A stretch of 20,020 nucleotides of DNA from Reticulomyxa filosa (lineage: Eukaryota > Foraminifera > Reticulomyxidae): the NCBI GenBank assembly GCA_000512085.1, contig ASPP01006491.1, forward strand, positions 1 to 20,020, in the 5' to 3' direction. Every line of letters begins with the position of its first letter. The stretch's first letter is position 1. The translations under genes and the position numbers were made by a program. This document shows, one piece after another, positions 1 to 10,616 of the stretch. The notes beneath the pieces are model-generated. The model saw only the letters and a list, made by a program, of their open reading frames with translations, searched no databases and was not told the DNA's origin.

Positions 1-1059
1 TACTACTAATAATTGTAAGTCAAGAGTACCCACTTGAAAGCACAAATCTTTTGAACTAGGACTCAGTACAAAAAGTGAACTTCCAAAGGTTGCAAGTTTT
101 GTTGTTTGGGAGCCTAACATTCTTTTTAGTCAAAATTGTTTCTTTTTTAGGTTTTTCATTGTTAATACGTTTAATGTTTGTAGTATCATGCCTTCAATAA
201 ATTTTAGTTGCGTTTGCTACGAAAGGCGAATTGCCGTAGGTGTGTTTTTTCTTTTTGCTTTTTTTGTACAGGAGGATACCTTAATCTGAGAGCTACTGAT
301 GTGTAAAATTTACCGCAACTAATGATTCTGATTTTTTTGGAATTTCTTTGTTGTGTGCAACAATTGAATTCGAAATAAGCTGATTGTTTGTTGTGACATA
401 GATGGCAAGAATTTCGAAAGATTCTACGAAGCTTGTAAAATTTACTGTGTGTTGTTTTCTAAAAAACAAGCAAAAAATAATTTTTTCAAGCTAAATTTTA
501 TTTTTGATGAAATTGATTTTCCATTTTCAAAGGGAACTAAAAATAAGCAATTCATTGTGGAAGCTGTAAAGAGAGAGTTGATAAGCAACTTTCAAACAAA
601 ACGAATAATTTATATCAATTTAATGTACCAAAAATTGACTTATCAAAACTTTTGTATTATATTTAATTCCAGCAACTATTTGCAATAACAAAATAATGAT
701 CTGCCAAACATGAATTTTTTACGTAACATGTATCTTTAAAGAGTAACATTGCCACAATTGACAACTTGCTTGCACTTTAAAGCTGGGCATCTGCCCGTCA
801 TTTGTGTCAATGGGCAACACATTATGTGAGTCAATTTTATTAGGATTAAAAAAGTATATCAAACCTGATAGATCAAATTATTAGGTCGAAATAAAAAATG
901 TATTGATAGGGTAATGTAACAACAAACCTCTAAGAGCACTTTGAAAAACGTAAAGGTCAAGGTAACAAGAAAAAAGGCTTATTATTGCAAAAGCAACAGT
1001 TTTAGTGACCAACTCAAAACTTTTTTCCCTTCTTGAAAATCTTAAAGTGTGTCTCAAGG
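1..1059. other. AT-rich region upstream of the sulfatase gene
   Basis: No recognisable gene. The stretch holds T-rich and A-rich runs and a small cluster of complementary GGGCA/TGCCC words at 785-817 that could fold in two alternative ways. One open frame without an ATG (371-688) is listed separately. The sulfatase promoter and 5' leader should lie in the last few hundred bases, but I see no clear TATA element close to the start codon. Confidence 0.6.
371..688 (+). other. Open frame without start codon, possible exon or remnant
   Basis: About 105 codons stay open from just after an in-frame TGA near 370 to a TAA at 686-688. There is no ATG, so it could only be a later exon; ACATAG at about 395-400 would serve as an acceptor. 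The encoded sequence has mixed composition near its start (DIDGKNFERFYEACK) and then becomes Lys/Asn/Phe/Ile-rich like translated noise. I recognise no family and no upstream exon. It may be chance or a decayed exon. Confidence 0.18.
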
Positions 1060-3384
1060 ATGCTTGCGCTTGTAAATCATGTTGTCAATTTTCGTGCTTT
1101 GCACCTGACATTTCTAAGAAAGTCGGGATTATTTTTTTTGTTGGGTTGGACTCTTGTGGTGTCAACCCTCTTTTTGTTTACGTCCTTTGGGACGCAGGAA
1201 ATTGTTGTGGAAGATGTCACCAAGCCTTGGCCAGGTTCAAAACGCAGTCCAAACATTGTGTTTATTTTAACGGATGATCAAGTAGGTGTGCTTTTTTAAA
1301 GCAGTGCTCATTATGCACATACGACACATGCAGTGGATGTGTCCCCCTTATTTTCTTTCGCGAAAGGGGAAGGCAGGGAGAGAGGGCGGCAGTAAAAGGT
1401 TCACTAACAAAAAGAGGTAGGAAACAAATGGATGGGAGAAAAGAAAATAAAAAAATAAAAAACAGGATTTAATATTGGATGGAATGTCAACAATGCCAAA
1501 AACGTTATCGTTACTAGCGAATGGAGGCATGACATTTACGAATGCATTTGTGACGAACCCAGTGTGCTGCCCCTCACGTGCGTCAATATTGACAGGTATG
1601 TATCCGCACAATACGAAAGTGTATAACAATAGTCGTCGTCCGGGCAACGGCGGATGTACGCCATTCAATTTCTTGTCGTTCATTGAGCATTACAGTTACA
1701 ATCGCTTTTTGAACAAGATGGATTATAAGCCAATAGACGATCCTTTGGAAAGGATTAAGCGTTTGGGTCCTAATTGGGAAGCTACGTATGATCTTGAGGT
1801 CCCAATAGACCGTGGACATCTCTTTCGAAATACGTCATTCGACGATCAGTTATACACTCATTCGAAAGCTTCCCAACAAAAGCAAGACACGCTCGCTGTT
1901 GAATATATGACCTTTCATTCTGGCAAATACCATAATGAATATTGTTGCTATGGGCCACCAGGTTTTTGTTTGTGTTACACACATACATGTATATACATAC
2001 GCATACATTTATATACACATGTTTATGTATTAACACGTCCTAATAAAACAAAAAAAAAAAAAAAGGGAGAGGTCATTTTTTTTTTTATCCTTTTTTTTCT
2101 TTTTTTTTTTATGTACGTTTTTTTTTTTCCAAAAAAATAAAAAAAATGTATATATGTATATACGTACGTATGAAAGGATGGGATGTATGGCGAGGCCAAA
2201 ATAAAAACAGCAAGTTTTACTTTTACCAGATAATCGACGAAAATTGGAAAGAAGAAGGGTATGGGAATAATCCGGACGAATATATGACCGATCGGATGAA
2301 GACGTGGTCATTAGAGTTTTTGGAAAAGTACCAAAGGTTTAAAGTGGAGTATACGACGAACACGAAGACATTGGAAAAAGTAGCACCATTCTTAATGGTG
2401 CTGAGCGTGCCGGCGCCGCATAATCCTTTTGAGCCCGCACCTCGACATGTAGATGCCTCCGAGCGTCTGCCGTCGGCTCCTCGCACTGCCAACTTTGGGC
2501 GCTGTAGCGTTGCCAGCGAAGACAAACACGTACCCATACGAGGGGCGCCGTGTTTGAGCGAAGTGCAAACGGCAGAGATCGATTCGTGCTTTCGAGGGAG
2601 GTTAGGCACACTAATGAGTGTCGATGAATTGATCTATGATATTCACGAGTATATTGACAAACAAATGGGCTTGTTGAACGACACCTATTTTATATTTACC
2701 AGTGACAATGGCTATCACTTGGGTCAAAATAGTCTCATGTACGAGAAACGACAGCCTTATGAGACAGACATTCGCGTCCCATTTTATATCAAAGGACCTG
2801 GCATTCGTCCCAATTCCACTTATGACGGTATTGTTCTGAATATTGATATTGCACCGACTTTGATCGATTTGGCCAGAGGTTTCGTCCCTCCTCATGTCGA
2901 CGGCCAGAGCTTGGTCCCCGTTCTCTTTGCTTCTCAAGACAGTGATCGTGCGAATCCGCGAACAATGGACGAAAGGTTCTTGGTCGAATACTACGGCGAG
3001 TCGTTTGAAAATCCTCCCCATCTCGGTATTCAAACCTCCAATGGAGAACATCCTGCGTTTACTCATACGCCCGCCGACACGTGGAACAATACGTACAAAT
3101 GCATTCGCGAAATCGAACGCTCGAAAGGCGATGTGCTAGGCAAAATTTATTGCCAGTTCACTTGCTTTGATAAGGATAAAAATCCATCCCCGTGCTTAAA
3201 GAACACTCCTGAGGCAAAAGGAGAATATTTTCATTTAGATAAAGATCCTTGGCAATTACAAAATCAATGGCACACTCTGTCTTCCAAACATATTCTCAAA
3301 TACAGCAAACTCATTTCTGAGTTTTCTACTTGTCGTAATACTGCACAGTGCAATCATTTCCGATATGGTCGGGTTGATCCTTAG
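1060..3384 (+). CDS. GNS: N-acetylglucosamine-6-sulfatase-like membrane sulfatase
   Basis: Arylsulfatase-family enzyme expected to remove 6-O-sulfate from N-acetylglucosamine in sulfated glycans, in a lysosome-like or secretory compartment. Exons are 1060-1281, 1466-1961 and 2177-3384, giving 641 residues. Residues about 23-44 form one hydrophobic segment (signal anchor or uncleaved signal). SPNIVFILTDDQ ends exon 1 and joins D of exon 2, rebuilding the metal-binding DDQD of the family. CCPSR at 108-112 is the CxPSR site where Cys becomes formylglycine, followed by ASILTG. FTSDNGYHLGQ (Asp416, Asn417) and KRQPYE (Lys about 430) supply further active-site residues, and PAPHNPF the conserved His. 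The colinear match to animal GNS runs to the C-terminus. Unlike human GNS, some 75 extra residues lie between the NNS and GKYHNEY blocks. The start is the first ATG of the frame. 6-sulfatase specificity is inferred from similarity only. Confidence 0.9.
1962..2176 (+). repeat. Sulfatase intron 2 with TA-rich palindromes and homopolymers
   Basis: This 215-bp intron starts GTTTTT and ends GAAAG. Phase 1 joining restores GPP-GWDVW, matching the PLGWSYW block of the family. Inside are alternating ACATACATGTATATACATAC-type words (1979-2035), A and T runs up to 15 bases (2049-2148) and a perfect 12-bp palindrome ATACGTACGTAT (2160-2171). The T-runs leave the frame open across much of the intron, which makes false ORFs on both strands. 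Confidence 0.75.
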
Positions 3385-3937
3385 ACTACTGCATGTTTTC
3401 TTCTTTTTTTTTATTAATTCAATAGTTTGCACGTTTTTGCAAGGTGCAACTCGCATGCGCAGGATTGCACGCGCGCACGTGTATTTCTGTGGTGGGACGT
3501 GCTTGTTTGTTTTCATTGTAATTTTTTTCTTACTCTTTTTAAACAGTAAAAACAGGTGGCAACTTGCCACCGTGAAAAAGTTTCATCACACAAGTTTCTC
3601 AGCTTCCTAAATCTCTTGATTCTTATATTCTTTTAATCCATTGTTTTTTTTTAAAATTAATTTCAAACAACCAAAGCAGCCACATTAACAACATCATTAG
3701 CTTGGATAAAAAAAAAGCAACACAGGATTAGAATTGATTAATTTGAATTTTTTCAAAGTAACAATTCATCAATACCATTTAACCTTTGGACAAGTTGCTT
3801 CAATAAATTTTTTTTTGAACAAACAACGCCGTTTAAGGTGTTGCAACTGCCCCCAGCACGTTTTGCAGCAAAAAATTTCGAAATTTGAACAGCATAATTG
3901 ATTATTATATAAATTTTCATCACATACATTTTCTTCA
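3385..3937. other. Spacer between sulfatase and SANT-bZIP gene
   Basis: No gene seen. It should contain the sulfatase 3' end and the next gene's promoter. There is a locally GC-rich patch with CGCATGCGC and GCACGCGCGCACGTG (about 3452-3480), a near-palindrome GGTGGCAACTTGCCACC at 3555-3571, and T/A runs. I found no canonical AATAAA soon after the sulfatase stop. Confidence 0.55.
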
Positions 3938-6853
3938 ATGCAACGTTCTGATTTGGAAGCAAAAGCCTCAAGTAAGCGTGTCACTTAAAACATGAAAAAT
4001 TCTCTCAAATCGTCGACGCTTATTGCACTTTTTATTTGTATTTTTGAAGGTACGAAAAAAACCAAGAAAAAAAAAAAAGCAAAGATAACAAATCTTAGAA
4101 AAATGTGTTCGTCGTCGATGGACAAAACAAGAGATAAAACAATTAATGGAGCATGTAGAGCGTCCACATACAAAATTGAAAGATGTGGACTGGGAGAAGA
4201 TTGCGCAAATGTACGAAGACCGCACCCCGACGAGTTGTCAACAGAAATACTACGAGATAAAAAGAAAGGAAAAGCAACAGCAGCAGACAGCGTCTCCAGA
4301 AACGCCATTGATGAGTGAGGAGTCTCTGCCCCCACGCACATTGATTTCCTCGCCCCCTGCATGTGGTGAAATACAGTTTTTGCAGCATTATACTTTTTTT
4401 GAACTTTAAAAAAAAAGGGGGAAAAAAAGTGAACCTTTTTTTTATTTTTTTTTTAAATAAAAAAAAAAGTCGCAAAAGAATACGCGAAAGCGAAAAACGT
4501 GAGAATAGTGGTCGTAAAAACGGCGGCGGTGTGAGTGGCAGTGACAGCAGCGACAAAGATGGTATATCCAACAACCGCCCACCATTGAAACGTATGAAAC
4601 GCAACTGTGGACATGCGTTGAACGCAAAGCCACAAAATACTAATGGTAACAGCAGCATTAACAACAACAATGGTAATGGCAGTGGCGTGAATCACAAATG
4701 GATGAGCCAATATCCGCTGTTGACAGACGTGGAAATCCGCGAAAAGCAAGAGTTGCAACGCAAGATGCGAAATCGCAAGTCGGCGGTCGCGTCGCGAAAT
4801 AATCGCCGTCTCAAAAAAGAATGGCTTACAACTCAGCTCTGTCAAGCCAAAAAGAAAATCGAACAATACAAGACCACTGTTTAGCTGTTTGTTTTTTTTT
4901 TAATTCAAACTTTGGAAAAGTCATGATATTTTTTTTAAGATTGTGAACATTCGAGAAACTCACTCTTTTTTTTTTTTTTTATAAAAATAAATGCAATGTG
5001 TTTGTCAGAACAAACTAAACTTGAGTGATTACACGTTGTCTTTGGAAGAGCTCAAAGTCGCTGTCAAAAGCAGATTGCAACAGACCTCAACGGTCAACGC
5101 CGATAATCCATTGTATCTGACCGTCATGAATGAATTGGCAAAGTGCTCGCTTCGCTGTGACTCAGAGTTTGTTTTTTTTGGAAAAAGGGAATAAAAAGTG
5201 TTTTTTTTATGTAATGATGAGTTAAATGGCACAAAAAAAAAAAAAAAAAAAGGGAAAAGTGTAAACCGAGAAAGCAGTTTGCAAACCCTGAACAGCAACA
5301 CGAGCAAAGAACGAAAGCCAATATGTGTTGAGAAAAAGATGTCGTCCACAACAACAGCGACAAGATTGGGAATGATGGGAAGTAAGAAAACAATAGAAGG
5401 CAAACGAACAGTGACAAAGTCGACCATGCCTGGTGGCTTAAAGCCTTGCATGATAATGTGTTGCATGTTCTTAGGAGGCAATGGTGAAATGGACATCAAC
5501 ATTGGAGAAGGAAAGCAAGAACCCTTTTCGTTTGAAATGGATGGAAGTGATACCATCGGATTGGGCATCAACTCGCGTTCCAGCTTTTTGTCGACGTGCG
5601 AAGGTGCGGATGCACCCATTGACGACTTCTTTCTGAAACAACTGGACAACAAAGACGAATATGCCATCCCTTTGGACGCTTTCGATCAAGACACTGCCCT
5701 CGACTTTCCTGTTTCCATTCATTCCAAAGACTTTACTTCCACTGGTCCATGTTCATGTCAGTTAAGTTGTTTGGCCTCACAATTGCTTCTTTTTTTTTTT
5801 AAATCATTTATTTGTGCCAAATTGCAAAGTCTTAATCGCAAATACAATTTTCTTTGTACTACAACTTTGCATTTTCACAACGCCAATTTCACAATAGAAA
5901 TTGCATTGGACATGATGCAGTTTCCAACAATTTATTTACCAATGAAATGAATTTGGTTAATTTTAAAAAAAATTCTTTGGTTTGTTTTCCCTCCCTCTCC
6001 TGTTTTTGAACTTTGTTGATTTGTGAATAGTGCGAGACACAACCGTCATTGACCTCATTTACGTCACCTTTGACTGTCTCCAGCACGGCGAATACGCAAA
6101 TCCCAGCTATTCAAATGCCCCTTCCTGCCAATCCTTGCGGTGAGGTCATATTCGATCAACTGGGCGCCGAGACTGGGATGAATGAGTTGTTGCATCAAGA
6201 CAGCGACATGAAAGATGGAGTCAAAGATGAACAAATGACTCGGGAAGGTGACAAAGACACACGTTGCCACGAGTCGTTATTCACTCCGACTCAGGATCAA
6301 TGGAGGGAAGCCAGGAACAATGTGCTTAAGGATTCGAATGGAGGTACTACTGTAGCGGGCATGAGTCTTGATGAGGGTTATGATATGTTCCCTGCTACAA
6401 ATCATTATCCATGGACCCGCCAAACCTCGAATTCCAATCTTAACAATCCTAATTCTAATTCGAATCCCATTTCTACTTCTACTTCCGATTGGAATGGTAT
6501 TCGAATAAAAAGAAACATATACATATATGCATATGTGTAAAAAAAAAATATGTAATATATACATGCACATACTGGAAACTCTAGAACTGCAACACTTTAT
6601 TTGTTTGTATATGATATGATTAATATACAAAGGTAATTCCTCCAATTTCAATTTGCTTGAAAACAATCTCTGGGGTGATGACGCTCTGGATATCAATCCT
6701 GCACCGGAACTGGTGCGCACAGAAAGCGCAGACCCTTTTTCTGTTTCAATTCCTTCTGCTAATCACTTCACCAATTCGGTGACATCTCCTTGGGATAACA
6801 GTGCCAACGAAAATCTTTCGAGATCTCCTTCGCCTTTTTTCCGATTTTTTTAA
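3938..6853 (+). CDS. Putative transcription factor with Myb/SANT and bZIP regions
   Basis: Likely nuclear DNA-binding protein of about 650 residues. Exons I support: 3938-3971, 4099 to about 4321-4365, about 4470-4878, 5009-5166, 5260-5760, 6084-6496 and 6633-6853. Exon 1 (MQRSDLEAKAS) has donor GTAAGC and joins in phase to KKCVRRRWTKQEIKQL. That begins a Myb/SANT-like repeat ending near SCQQKYYEIKRK, with two spaced Trp. Exon 3 holds a bZIP basic region: MRNRKSAVASR gives the N-x7-R signature, followed nine residues on by the first Leu. The zipper is weak (Leu, Ala, Tyr, Asn at heptad positions) and crosses the exon 3/4 junction. The tail is acidic and rich in Ser and Asn. The ATG at 3938 has an in-frame TGA at 3899. 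The exon 2/3 junction is unresolved: the best donor (4366) and acceptor (4469) are out of phase by one base. The two domains could belong to separate transcripts. Confidence 0.7.
6497..6632 (+). repeat. Intron 6 of the SANT-bZIP gene with TA-rich element
   Basis: A 136-bp intron from GTATTC to ACAAAG. Phase 1 joining gives DWNG-NSSNFNLLENN. It carries ACATATACATATATGCATATG and, after an A-run, a second block of ATATATACATGCACATAC. The perfect palindromic core here is only ATATGCATAT (6525-6534), so this is a diverged member of the intronic TA-rich set. Confidence 0.6.
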
Positions 6854-9225
6854 ATTTTTTTTTAATGAAAAGAAAAAATTATCTTTGAGTACTTTTTTTT
6901 TGTGTTCTTTTTTTCGTTTTATTTTTCTACGTTTATCCCTATCCTACCTCCTTTCATCATTAGCCACGCAAGGATTGGTCATTAACTATATCATTTTTCA
7001 ATCTTGCAAAGGAGTACTACAAACAAACAAAGCAAAATTTCATTGTTTTGATTTGTTTTGTTGCAAATTTTGTGGGCTTGATTCTTGATATTTTTTGTTG
7101 TTGTTATGTTTGGTTGGTTTTGGTTTTGGTTTGCTTTTGGAGAGGAAAGGAAATTATCTTGCCATAACATCGTTTATTGGTGCAAAATTGGTCCTATTTG
7201 GACATCAAGAAGACAGTTTCAAATAAGAAATACAAAAAACAACTCCAAAAGTATATATTGAGCATTTCAATTTGAATGAATAATTTTACTTATCGTCAGT
7301 GTCTAATTTTCAGATCTTTAAAAAAAGACAAGATATTCTTGTTCATAGAAATTGATGATCAACACTTGTTGTAAGACATTATCACATTTTGATTTACGGA
7401 ATTTCGTCTGTAACACGGAGTAATAATTGGCTCTATGATTTTAAAACCTTTTTTGAATAATAAAATACTGAATTTGAAGTTTAGTTTATTTTCAATGATA
7501 TATGATCATTACAGAATTCACACAGATTATACGTTTTGTTGAACAGAGCACGAAAGAAAATCAGTTGATCTGATGCAAAGCGAGCCAGCGCTGGGTATAT
7601 AAAAAAAAGAGTAGAAGAGAAGCATTATTTAATCGATGGTGAAGTTTTATACTAAACAAAGTCTGTCGAAATGGGTGGTATATCTGCGTACCTCATAATA
7701 GTTCGATTGAAGATGGAGATTTCACGGACAAATTTATAAAAACACATGTATTGAAAAACAGTCCACATTTCAAAGACGAACCATAAGTCAAAACGAGCGA
7801 TCAGTGACAATAGAAAAAGGTGTGATTTCGGCAAGGCGTGCTTTAACACTCTTCACGAATTGGTAATATTGTAAGAAGAGCTACTTTATAGCATTTGTGT
7901 ATATATTTAAATTTATCAGGAGTGTTTAATTGGGTTAAAATTACAATAAAGTGCAAAAGAAAGTGGACATAAAACAGCACATTATAGAGATAATTGATTT
8001 TCTTCATGAATAAGCAACATTTAGACATAATTTTTTAAAATATTTATAAGTTGTGTAGTTTTTAAATATAATTTTGATTTTTTATTACATCTTTCATAAG
8101 TTTTTTTGAAAGTGTTGCTATTTTTGTTGTTATTTGAATGCTTTCGTCATTTTATTTTTTATTATTAGCTTTTAATAAAGTTATTGATTATGTTTTTTAT
8201 TCTTAAATAGTTATAATGACCAAAATGATGTTTATTTTGAAAAAAAGAAAATTTCTTGAAAGTATTTGACTTATCTTTAAGCAACCTTTTATCTCATTTA
8301 TTATCGCTAGTAGGCTTAAGCAAAGATAAGTTATGCAAAAAAGATTAATTTTTAAGTTAAGAATGCTATATTTAAATGAGAATTTTTTTTAATTTGATTT
8401 TTTAATTTTTTTTTGACCATTTGCTATTTTTGTTATTTATTTTGATCTTTTTACTCTGTTGATGCATCTTTTCAACTAATTTTGTTATTCGCTTCCATTG
8501 CAAAATGTTGTTATTTTTAAAAATTGATACAAAACATTTATTGTGATATTTTTTGAAAATGCTAAAAAAGTTGGCAACTTTCATGGTTACAATATACGCA
8601 CTTGTCAAATTTTTCAAAGAATTAAGAAATATGTAAAAAACCAGAACCATATTTAAAAACTACGTGATTCATATATATTTTTCAAAAAAATAGGTTAAAT
8701 GTTGTTTATCCATGGAGAAAATTAGTTATCTATGTAAGGTGCATTTTAGGTACTGTAATTTGGAGTGCATAACATCATCACTTACTCTTGCGAAGATGAT
8801 CTACTTATCGAGAAATTCTGGCGTAATCAAAATCACGAACGACAAAGTTTGTGTTCAATTGTTGGACATAATTAATAAAGAGGTGTGATTTGTCTACAAA
8901 AAAAATTTTTATATGACACTATTAAGCACAACAACAGGAAAAAAAACATCACTGGAAAGTTGTAGCTTTGAAAAGCCAGAACGTGTGTTGGTGAGGTTAA
9001 AAAAACGATCTTAAAACGCGGTTGGTGGATCGTTGAGTAAAAACATATTTTCTTTTTCGAGAGTGTTCTTTTTTTTCTAAGGAATGTACTTTGATATAAG
9101 AGAAAAAAAATGGGAAGTTTTTATAAATATTTTTTGGGTATAATTTCTTTGGCTTGTTTCCAATTAAGACCACGAAACAATACAAATCGAAAAAAAAAAT
9201 AATAAGCAACAACCATTTTACATCT
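6854..9225. other. Long AT-rich intergenic region
   Basis: About 2.4 kb between the SANT-bZIP stop and the end of the Asn-rich gene. I see no RNA gene or recognisable coding sequence apart from the 58-codon frame at 8712-8888. There is a run of GGTTTTGG-type words (7110-7135), and a somewhat less AT-rich patch at 7560-7870 with only short frames, none with a convincing start. A 7-bp stem AACGATC/GATCGTT with a 17-base loop lies at 9004-9034. The 3' ends of the two convergent flanking genes should lie at its edges. Confidence 0.6.
8712..8888 (+). CDS. Putative small protein of 58 residues
   Basis: ATG to TGA, 58 codons, inside a noncoding AT-rich region. The protein runs from MEKISYLCKVHF to LLDIINKEV. 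Its composition is balanced (four Cys, mixed charged and aliphatic residues), unlike the Lys/Asn/Phe/Ile strings that chance frames give nearby. I recognise no domain, signal peptide or membrane segment. The start has G at +4 but no A at -3. Flanks are plain A/T-rich DNA and no partner exon is obvious. It could be a real small gene, one exon of a larger unrecognised gene, or chance. Confidence 0.25.
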   Translation: MEKISYLCKVHFRYCNLECITSSLTLAKMIYLSRNSGVIKITNDKVCVQLLDIINKEV

Positions 9226-10575
9226 TTACACTAACTCAAAATTACCACCTTGCAACAATTCATTCATCTCTTTTTTGAACTCCTCAGAGCTATTTTTATC
9301 AAAGGATAAATCTAAGCAACGGATCACACGATCAATGCACTGCGACTGAGACAAGTTATTATAATTATAGTGGAAAAGCATCTCCAATTCCCAGTTTACC
9401 ACAGCCCATTTGGACTTATCCACTGGATTTGCTTTGACCGCCCCTTTTTTTTTTTCATGTTATGACATTGTCACAAACTAACAAACCACACCGACGAAAA
9501 AAAAAAATTTTGTAAAAGTTTATAGTTTGACTTCAAACCTTTTCGGCGATGTTTGATCTGGACTTTTTCATAAGGCAAAAAGATGATATCGATGAACCAT
9601 CCCGGCGAACCGCTGTAATCACTTAACTTGTATTTGCGTTTCAACACTTCCATGGTAATTCGAAACACTGGATCGAACAGCATATTTTGGGTGCACAAGC
9701 ACAGCACCGACAGCAAAAGCGAGTCGCTCAGCACTGGTTCGTTCTCGAACACAGACTTCAAAATCATAGGCACATCTGCATTTTCCAGTTTCTCGTAATT
9801 ATCTAACACGAACACATCATTGTGTGCCAATTAAAAAAAAAAAGGGGAGGGAAAGGAGACAAAAAAAAAAATTTCCACCCCCCTTTTAGAAAAAGAGAAA
9901 TATACTTGCGAACATATACATGTATATATGTATATGATATACATATATACATATTACAATTTTTTTTAAAAAAAACAACCTGTGGCTTGGGCTCCAACTT
10001 CTAATAGGATAAAGCGTTTGTTAATAGTGTCGAGTTTTTTTTGTAGCAAAGGTTCAATTTTTTCTTTTTGCTTCGACCCCCTTCGATCGAGCGAACTTCG
10101 TTTGGTTTGTCCTTGCATTTTGATATCACACAATCTTGCGAAAATGATTAAAAAGTGACAGATCCGAGACCAGCGTTGCCATTTTTCCTCAATCGTCGTC
10201 GGGGCAGCATTGTCACTTGCGTCCACGTCGTCATTATTATTATTATTATTGTTGTTATTGCTATTATTATTGCTAGCATTGCTGTCAGCTTTTAAAGACA
10301 AATTGGTCAAACTGGTCGTGTCCAACGCCACAGTTAATTCGCTACTGGCCATTTTGTGCAATTGATGCGTCTCCGTATACGTAATGCGACTCTTGCCATC
10401 TGGGTCCACACTTCTTCCCACGAGTGGATCTGCGGACGGGTCACTGTCAACCTCGGACGTACTGCCGACACTTATTAATTCAACATTGTTTGGATAGTCT
10501 TGTGTCACATTGTCGTTGTCATTGTTATTATTATTATTACTGTTATTGTTATTATTGCTGTTATTATTATTATTA

Positions 10576-10616
<41 letters not shown>

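Noticed and set aside
2030-2176. Frames reading through sulfatase intron 2 on both strands
   Set aside because: They are poly-Lys/Phe translations of intronic homopolymers; removing the intron restores the conserved GWDVW block.
3365-3610. Plus-strand frame overlapping the sulfatase stop
   Set aside because: It starts inside the sulfatase coding end in another frame and translates T-runs; no start context or domain.
4453-4866. Minus-strand frame opposite the bZIP exon
   Set aside because: Shadow of the N-x7-R bZIP coding frame; Phe/Cys-rich with no motif.
5029-5667. Long minus-strand frame opposite the SANT-bZIP exons
   Set aside because: It crosses two introns of the plus gene, contains poly-Phe from A-runs and has no domain; the plus strand has consistent splice phases.
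7652-7849. 65-codon minus-strand frame in the intergenic gap
   Set aside because: It opens with GTG directly after an in-frame TGA and has no ATG until its middle; no recognisable motif.
9004-9034. AACGATC/GATCGTT stem as a possible small RNA or terminator
   Set aside because: A single 7-bp stem with a large loop in AT-rich DNA is easily due to chance, and no RNA-gene features (tRNA boxes, T-run end) accompany it.
10424-10615. Plus-strand frame of Tyr/Cys repeats
   Set aside because: It is the antisense reading of the Asn-coding ATT repeat in the minus-strand gene; the repeat keeps all frames of one strand open.
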